Source: JBFGSX01 sp041581335 (GTDB taxonomy: Archaea; Thermoplasmatota; E2; JACPAO01; JAHFTW01). From it: a stretch of DNA of 10,454 bases. Position 1 is the first letter of the stretch. Each line of letters starts with the position of its first letter. The stretch lies in contig JBFIDG010000069.1 of the NCBI GenBank assembly GCA_041581335.1, forward strand, positions 1-10,454, given 5' to 3'. A model generated the notes under the pieces. That model searched no databases, was not told the origin of the DNA, and saw only the letters and a program-made list of their open reading frames with translations. The position numbers and the translations under genes are program-made. Of this stretch, positions 6,676-10,454 are shown piece by piece.

Positions 6676-7068
6676 ATGGACATCGAGACCGCCACCGCCA
6701 CCCCTCGCACGCCTGTGAGCTGCAGCATCAGCATCCGTGACCACCAACTGATCCAGGACAAGCCGGCCGAGTTCGGCGGGACCGACGAGGGTGTCATGGC
6801 CAGCGAACTCCTGATGGCGGCCCTGCTGTCGTGCCAGCTCAGCACCTATGCCAAGGTCAAGGCCAAGCGCAACGCCAGCGCCGAGGTCGACAACATCCGC
6901 TGTGAATGCCACTTCAACGACGCCGGCGACATCGACCGCCTGGCCGTCACCTGGACCTTCAAGAGCGGCGACGAGAAAGAGATCGAGACCCTCATCCGCC
7001 TCACGGACCGGGTCTGCACCATCAGCCGGGCGCTCAAGGTGCCCGTCGAATCGACGTACACGTCGTGA
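6676..7068 (+). CDS. OsmC/Ohr-family protein
   Basis: A 130-residue protein of the OsmC/Ohr superfamily. Members reduce organic or fatty-acid hydroperoxides using two cysteines, although many archaeal ones are uncharacterised. Seen: an N-terminal strand pair, the helix ASELLMAALLSCQLSTYAKVKAKR with the first redox Cys at C53 in the expected LLxAALxxC context, strands covering residues 70-100, and the second Cys C114 in VCTISRALKVPVEST, matching the family's C-xI-x-xxLK-x-xV ending. Both catalytic cysteines are kept, so peroxidase activity is plausible. The usual Arg and Glu of Ohr cannot be placed with certainty. The ATG at 6676 is the only sensible start. An upstream in-frame extension would run inside the NAD kinase gene. 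It is convergent with the CYTH gene, 30 nt away. Confidence 0.85.
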   Translation: MDIETATATPRTPVSCSISIRDHQLIQDKPAEFGGTDEGVMASELLMAALLSCQLSTYAKVKAKRNASAEVDNIRCECHFNDAGDIDRLAVTWTFKSGDEKEIETLIRLTDRVCTISRALKVPVESTYTS

Positions 7069-7098
7069 CACCGTATTGATGACTGCGCACGGTCCGCG

Positions 7099-7635
7099 TC
7101 AGAGACGCGTCGCGGCCGCGCCACCTGCTTCCAATGCCATCTCCAGGTAACTCGCCGTCACGGCCTCGGCCCCGTCGAGCCCGAGTGCCGAACGGAGCGC
7201 CTCCACGTGGCCGTGTGGGTCGTCGTGGTCCTTGGCTTCGATCTCGACGAACCACCCAAGCCCGTCCACGTGGTCGATGGCGACCTCGGCACCGTCGACC
7301 TGCCACGGTTCGCGGGTCTTCACCAGGCGCGCCGCCGGCGTGAAGCCCAGCGCCTGCAACATCGCCATCGGGTCTCCGTCCAGGCCGACGTTGTGCTCCT
7401 CCCGGGCCTTGACGTCGCCTGGGGCCCGGGGCCCCTTGTACGTGAGCTCCAGACGGCCGTCCTCGCGGCGCAGACGGAACGCCTCGTCCGTGGCGGCAAG
7501 GTCACGGGCCGGGTGCTGGAAGAAGACGTCATCTTGGGTCCGGCCCGTTTCGGGGTGGCCGCCCATGGCGCGCAGGTGGTCCCGCAAAGCAGGCAATGAC
7601 GCCTCCTGGATGCGCAGTTTCAGCTCCACCTCCAC
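7099..7635 (-). CDS. CYTH domain protein, CyaB-type
   Basis: A 178-residue, single-domain CYTH protein, the only minus-strand gene. The fold is a beta-tunnel that binds triphosphate and divalent metal. Members include class IV adenylate cyclases, thiamine triphosphatases and tripolyphosphatases. Seen: the hallmark ExExK motif (E2-V-E4-L-K6), a QDDVFF strand (34-39), paired Arg in AFRLRREDGRLELTYKGPR (R54, R56, K67), KAREEHN (76-82), VKTREPW, an acidic strand WFVEIEA, and a terminal SYLEM. All key charged residues appear kept. Start: GTG at 7635 with GGAG (7641-7644) 5 nt upstream; the ExExK motif normally sits at the extreme N-terminus, which supports it. The archaeal branch is commonly called CyaB, but cyclase versus triphosphatase activity cannot be told from sequence. 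Confidence 0.9.
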   Translation of the reverse strand: MEVELKLRIQEASLPALRDHLRAMGGHPETGRTQDDVFFQHPARDLAATDEAFRLRREDGRLELTYKGPRAPGDVKAREEHNVGLDGDPMAMLQALGFTPAARLVKTREPWQVDGAEVAIDHVDGLGWFVEIEAKDHDDPHGHVEALRSALGLDGAEAVTASYLEMALEAGGAAATRL

Positions 7636-7640
7636 GGACT

Positions 7641-7644
7641 CTCC
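7641..7644 (-). promoter_or_regulatory. Ribosome binding site of the CYTH gene
   Basis: GGAG on the minus strand, 5 nt before the GTG at 7635. It helps choose GTG as the start, since no ATG is available near the ExExK motif. Confidence 0.45.
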
Positions 7645-7656
7645 AGGGGAAAGGCG

Positions 7657-7664
7657 CTATGAAG
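7657..7664. promoter_or_regulatory. AT-rich patch midway between divergent starts
   Basis: CTATGAAG is centred near 7660 in the 49-nt gap between the divergent CYTH (start 7635) and lipoprotein (start 7685) genes, about 25 nt from each start codon. It could act as a TATA-like element for the lipoprotein gene and, in the other orientation, for the CYTH gene. Confidence 0.28.
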
Positions 7665-7684
7665 CTGTACCGCCGTCGCCGCGT

Positions 7685-8380
7685 ATGCGCCGTTGGCTGG
7701 CGGGTCTCCTAGTGGTGACCCTCCTCACCACAGCAGGATGCCTCGACCCCTTCCGGGTCCGTGTCTCTGCGACGGCGCTCGAGGCCTCGCCACTGGATTG
7801 GGAGGTCACACACTTCGATCAATCCGGCGGCACCCTCGGCACCAAGGTCAAGGAGAGCCGCTTTGTCCACCAACCCGCCGACGAACGCGACCCGCCGTTC
7901 CCAGGCGTCCTGCAGGTGTTCGCACTGCGCGGCGGTGACAGCCAAGACCGGGACGCCTTGCTCGACCGGGCCCGCACGGTCGTGGATGAAGCCCTGGCCA
8001 AGGAATCGATCCGGGTGGACGCAAGCAAGGACCAGAGTGGCACCCGGACGCTGCGCAGCGGCGTCAACACGGAGTGGTTCATGCACGAGGGGGCGATCCA
8101 ATCCGGCGGCGGTTCTTTCTTCAACCCAAAAAGCCGCATCACAGTCCGCGTGCTGGCAGAGGTGGGCGTCGATGGCCGGTCCGATACCGGCTTCATCGCC
8201 GTCGCCTTCGTCAAGGTGGCGCAGCAAGAAGACAGCCTCGTCCCGGGCGTCCCGCCCTCGACGACTTCCGATCAACAGACCTGGATCGACCTCGTGGCCG
8301 ACCCAGACGGCTCCATCATGGGAGCCACTTTTTCCAACAAAGACAGAGGACTCATGTTCAATTTGGTGACGCATGGTTGA
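7685..8380 (+). CDS. Predicted lipoprotein of unknown function
   Basis: A 231-residue exported protein I do not recognise. The N-terminus is a lipoprotein signal: MRR, a hydrophobic stretch (WLAGLLVVTLL), then a T-T-A-G-C lipobox with C19 as the likely lipidated residue, so the mature part faces outside the cell membrane. There are no further membrane segments. The body alternates strand-like and polar stretches, including ESRFVHQPADERDPPFPGVLQVF, a charged helix (DRDALLDRARTVVDEALAKE), and a strand-rich half with ITVRVLAEV, FIAVAFVKV, TWIDLVADPDGSIMGATF and a closing GLMFNLVTHG. Apart from the lipobox there is no Cys. The ATG at 7685 is the only start that gives the signal peptide. Its stop lies 8 nt inside the following methyltransferase gene, so the two are probably co-transcribed. 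Confidence 0.78.
   Translation: MRRWLAGLLVVTLLTTAGCLDPFRVRVSATALEASPLDWEVTHFDQSGGTLGTKVKESRFVHQPADERDPPFPGVLQVFALRGGDSQDRDALLDRARTVVDEALAKESIRVDASKDQSGTRTLRSGVNTEWFMHEGAIQSGGGSFFNPKSRITVRVLAEVGVDGRSDTGFIAVAFVKVAQQEDSLVPGVPPSTTSDQQTWIDLVADPDGSIMGATFSNKDRGLMFNLVTHG
8365..8369 (+). promoter_or_regulatory. Ribosome binding site of the RNA methyltransferase gene
   Basis: GGTGA, complementary to the ATCACC part of the 16S rRNA tail, lies 3 nt before the ATG at 8373, inside the end of the lipoprotein gene. It supports that start and translational coupling. Confidence 0.4.
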
Positions 8381-9374
8381 AGCGGCGAGGTTCGCCGCTG
8401 GACCCAAAGTTCGACAATGGGCGAACAAAAACAAGTTTTCAGAATGGATGGTGGCCAGGTTCCACAAGGTCGCAGAGGAATCCGGCCTTGGTGCCGGCCA
8501 GCGGCTACGGTTCCTGGACGGGCTCAAAGAGAAGCCCCCACAATACGTCCGGGCCAACGCACTGCGCACAGACCCTTACGGTCTCCAGCAGCGCCTGGAG
8601 GCCCGTGGCTTCCGCATCGACCCATGCTCGATGGATCCGGCCGTGTTCCGCATCCATCACGCACCCATCAGCCAAGGCGCCACCGTCGAGCACATGCTCG
8701 GCTGGTCGTCCCCACAGGACCTCAGCTCCACCGCGGCGCCCTTGGCGCTCAAGGCCCAGCCCGGTGAGGTCATCGCTGACCTGGCCGCGGCCCCCGGCAT
8801 GAAGACGATCCACGTCGCCGGCGACATGAAGGACCAAGGGGCCCTCGTCGCCGTCGAACCGGACAAGGACCGCTTCCGCGCGTTGTCGATGAACCTGGAA
8901 CGCAGCGGCGCCAGCTGCACCGTCCTGCGCCGCCACACCGCGCAGGAACTCCCCGGCACCGCCTGGGCCGACCGCGTCATGGTCGATGCCCCCTGCACCG
9001 GCGAAGGCACCATCCCCAAGGACAAGACCCGTCGCCGTGGCCGCCCCGAAGAGACAGGCATCCTCAGCGCCCTCCAGGAAGACATCCTGGACGCCGCGGA
9101 CCGCGTCCTCAAACCAGGCGGCGTCCTGGTCTACGCGACCTGCACCTTCGCTCCCGAAGAGAACGAAGCCCAAGTACAGCGCCTCGTGAACCAAGGCTAT
9201 ACCATGGAATCCACCGGCCTCGAACACTGCGAGGGCGAGAAGCTTGGCCACGGCGTCACAAGCTGGCCTGGCCTCGAACTGACGCAAGACATGCGCCTGG
9301 CGCGCCGGTTCTTCCCCGGCGTCCACCCAACGCTCGGTTTCTTCGTCGCACGGCTGCGCAAGGACGGTGCCTGA
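8373..9374 (+). CDS. NOL1/NOP2/Sun-family RNA m5C methyltransferase
   Basis: A 333-residue SAM-dependent RNA cytosine-5 methyltransferase. Residues 1-115 form the usual N-terminal helical part, including an RxNALR strand (PPQYVRANALRTD) and a QDLSS segment. The Rossmann domain follows, with motif I D136-LAAAPGMK144 for SAM, an acidic VAVEPDKDR loop, motif IV DAPCTGEG with C208 (the release Cys), and motif VI VYATCTF with C257 (the nucleophile that attacks C6). ENEAQV and a C-terminal RRFFPGVHPTLGFFVARLRK strand complete the fold. Both catalytic cysteines are kept, so it should be active. There is no PUA domain in the chain; instead a Nip7-type PUA protein starts 1 nt from its stop. Targets in this family include rRNA (Nop2, RsmB) and tRNA (Nsun, Trm4). 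The context favours rRNA, but this is inference. Confidence 0.94.
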   Translation: MVEAARFAAGPKVRQWANKNKFSEWMVARFHKVAEESGLGAGQRLRFLDGLKEKPPQYVRANALRTDPYGLQQRLEARGFRIDPCSMDPAVFRIHHAPISQGATVEHMLGWSSPQDLSSTAAPLALKAQPGEVIADLAAAPGMKTIHVAGDMKDQGALVAVEPDKDRFRALSMNLERSGASCTVLRRHTAQELPGTAWADRVMVDAPCTGEGTIPKDKTRRRGRPEETGILSALQEDILDAADRVLKPGGVLVYATCTFAPEENEAQVQRLVNQGYTMESTGLEHCEGEKLGHGVTSWPGLELTQDMRLARRFFPGVHPTLGFFVARLRKDGA

Positions 9375-9877
9375 TGCGCCGCGCCACCCAAGAAGAGGAG
9401 GCAGCCCTGCGTGAGAACCTGGAGGCCGTCGAGAAGACGCTCTTCCGGCGCTTCATGGGCGACCGCCGCTTGGCCGCGATCGACCGCAGCGACCATGTCG
9501 AACTGGCCCTCGTCGACAAGGCGTTCTTCGACCTCCCGGCCGAGATCCGGGAAGGTGCCGAAGGAGGCCTGAAGATCGGCACGCTGGACGAAGGATTCGC
9601 CTTCGATCTGCAGGGCGCCGCCATCTTCGCCCGCGAGACCCGCCGCCAGACCGTCACGGTCCATGAGAAGGTCGCGCACCTGTTCCTGTACAGCCGCGAC
9701 GTGCTTTCACAGAGCATCCTGGCGTTCGACAAGACGTTGAAGCCCGGCGACCACTGCATCGTGCTCAACCCCCGCCACGAAGCGCTCGGCATCGGCATCG
9801 TGGTCGGCAGGTTCAAGGGAAGCGGACGGGCTGTAGAGCCCGTCCATGACCTCGGAAGCTACCTCCGCGACCAATAG
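9374..9877 (+). CDS. Nip7-like PUA-domain ribosome biogenesis protein
   Basis: A 167-residue protein that matches the Nip7 layout from end to end. The N-terminus MRRATQEEEAALRENLEAVEKTLFRRFMGD resembles MRPLTEEE..x..L of eukaryotic Nip7. A middle alpha/beta part contains KIGTLDEGFAFDLQGAAIFAR (compare SLGT..F..F.L...AL). A C-terminal PUA domain follows (about 90-167) with VAHLFLYSRDVLSQSI (compare FLYGNHVLKSGL), LGIGIVV (compare LGFGVAA) and the ending DLGSYLRDQ (compare DIGEYVR). Nip7 binds pre-rRNA and assists large-subunit assembly in eukaryotes; archaeal homologues bind U-rich RNA. The start overlaps the methyltransferase stop (TGATG), with AGGA at 9361-9364 as a possible ribosome site. 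The alternative reading is a generic PUA partner of the methyltransferase; the two readings are compatible. Confidence 0.82.
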   Translation: MRRATQEEEAALRENLEAVEKTLFRRFMGDRRLAAIDRSDHVELALVDKAFFDLPAEIREGAEGGLKIGTLDEGFAFDLQGAAIFARETRRQTVTVHEKVAHLFLYSRDVLSQSILAFDKTLKPGDHCIVLNPRHEALGIGIVVGRFKGSGRAVEPVHDLGSYLRDQ

Positions 9878-10253
9878 GGCGTACACCGTCATCGTGGTGA
9901 CGCGCGTCGACGACGACGTGGACCAGTTCATGATGGTGCGTCACCGCGAACGCGGGTGGGAACTCCCGGGCGGCAAGGTCGAGGCCCACGAGGGTCCCGT
10001 ACGCTGCGCGCTGCGGGAATTCCGTGAAGAGACCGGACACCTGCTTGCCGACCCGAAGTTCGTCCTGAAACTGGAGAAGGACAATGGCACCTGTTTTGTC
10101 TTCAAGGGTGGCCTCGGCCCTGCGGCGCAAGGCAGCAACGAAGACGAGGCCATCGAAGAGATCGGCTGGTTCACGGAGCTACCCGAACAGCTCGCGTTCC
10201 CGGACGACCCCTACGAAGAGATCGGCGCCGAGATGGGCGTCCGCTTCCGTTAA
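9846..10253 (+). CDS. Nudix hydrolase
   Basis: A 135-residue Nudix-fold protein, a Mg-dependent pyrophosphohydrolase acting on a nucleoside diphosphate linked to another group. The Nudix box is complete at residues 43-65 (G-x5-E-x7-RE-F-R-EE-T-G-H), preceded by WELPGGK. The metal-binding glutamates E58, E61 and E62 are present. The final hydrophobic position of the box is His, a mild deviation. The substrate may be an oxidised nucleotide (MutT-like), ADP-ribose or similar, and cannot be specified. The ATG at 9846 lies 32 nt inside the Nip7-like gene and no later ATG leaves the first strand intact, so the genes truly overlap in different frames. No ribosome site is visible, and re-initiation after Nip7 is likely. 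Confidence 0.92.
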   Translation: MTSEATSATNRAYTVIVVTRVDDDVDQFMMVRHRERGWELPGGKVEAHEGPVRCALREFREETGHLLADPKFVLKLEKDNGTCFVFKGGLGPAAQGSNEDEAIEEIGWFTELPEQLAFPDDPYEEIGAEMGVRFR

Positions 10254-10261
10254 GGCCAAAA

Positions 10262-10273
10262 CCGGCGGGCCGG
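10262..10273. repeat. Near-palindrome after the Nudix stop codon
   Basis: CCGGC-GG-GCCGG begins 8 nt after the Nudix stop. It has the same arms as the palindrome at 992-1003. A possible 3'-end hairpin of the 7685-10253 operon, without a T-tract. Confidence 0.28.
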
Positions 10274-10283
10274 CTGCAAACGC

Positions 10284-10454
10284 ATGGTCGAAGTCATGCA
10301 CACCTGCCCCGAGGACTCCTCGGTCGCCCTCCAGTCCATCTGCGCGGGCACGGACCAGGTCGTCGGGGCTTCTGACATCTTCATCCTCATCGCGGTCGTC
10401 GTGGTGCTCGCCGGCCTCGGCTGGGTCCTGTGGAACGTCAGCAAGAAGCGGTTC
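10284..10454 (+). CDS. Small single-pass membrane protein, N-terminal part
   Basis: The open frame from ATG 10284 runs off the right edge; 57 residues are visible. A short N-terminal segment with two cysteines (C8, C20) precedes one strongly hydrophobic stretch, about residues 32-50 (IFILIAVVVVLAGLGWVLW), then a basic NVSKKRF, so the N-terminus probably lies outside and the basic side in the cytoplasm. An alternative ATG lies at 10296. An A-rich patch (CCAAAA, 10256-10261) is about 25 nt before the ATG. No family can be named, and what follows the membrane segment is not in the window. Confidence 0.55.
   Translation, partial: MVEVMHTCPEDSSVALQSICAGTDQVVGASDIFILIAVVVVLAGLGWVLWNVSKKRF

Noticed and set aside
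7070..7093. Inverted repeat ACCGT/ACGGT between the convergent osmC-like and CYTH genes
   Set aside because: Only 5 bp with a 14-nt loop and no T-tract; not convincing as a terminator.
7207..7599. Plus-strand open frame opposite the CYTH gene
   Set aside because: The minus strand carries ExExK and the other CYTH residues; the plus-strand protein has no recognisable pattern. The long plus-strand extension upstream of 7685 is likewise only open frame, since the signal peptide starts at 7685.

Overview
The window looks like chromosomal DNA from a high-GC, uncultured archaeon. The strongest domain-level marker is a Nip7-type PUA protein (9374-9877), a family found in archaea and eukaryotes. It is backed by a COG3199-type NAD kinase, a CyaB-type CYTH protein, a two-subunit glycine decarboxylase and the scarcity of Shine-Dalgarno sites. 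A Thermoplasmatota-like euryarchaeon is my best guess, but the sequence alone does not fix the phylum. GC is roughly two thirds by eye, with a strong preference for C in third codon positions. All genes but one (a CYTH protein) lie on the + strand.

Region 1 (1-990): the C-terminus of GcvH, an ATGA-overlapped small membrane zinc-ribbon protein, an extremely GC-rich non-coding gap (405-636) that can fold into an enclosed four-hairpin structure, and a small NTF2/SnoaL-like protein. Region 2 (1060-2598): two unrelated-looking short-chain dehydrogenases, one CBR1-like and probably NADPH-dependent, one FabG-like and probably NAD-dependent. Region 3 (2696-5553): gcvPA and gcvPB, overlapping by GTGA, the two subunits of glycine decarboxylase. 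GcvH from region 1 carries the lipoyl arm for this enzyme. The gcv system is therefore interrupted by about 2.5 kb of oxidoreductase and small-protein genes. gcvT and lipoylation genes are not in the window.

Region 4 (5556-7068): an archaeal-type NAD kinase closely following gcvPB, then an OsmC-like protein. Region 5 (7099-7684): a minus-strand CYTH phosphohydrolase/cyclase-like gene, convergent to the osmC-like gene and divergent from a lipoprotein gene, with a 49-bp divergent intergenic region. Region 6 (7685-10253): lipoprotein, Nop2/Sun-type RNA m5C methyltransferase, Nip7 homologue and a Nudix hydrolase, all overlapping. The methyltransferase and Nip7 together point to rRNA modification and large-subunit assembly. 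The window ends in the start of a small single-pass membrane protein.

Most of the content is ordinary metabolism and housekeeping. I see no mobile element, CRISPR array, tRNA or rRNA. The items most worth a second look are the folded non-coding stretch at 431-568, the coupled Nop2-like/Nip7 pair, and AT-rich patches lying about 25-27 nt before several start codons, which suggest leaderless promoters.
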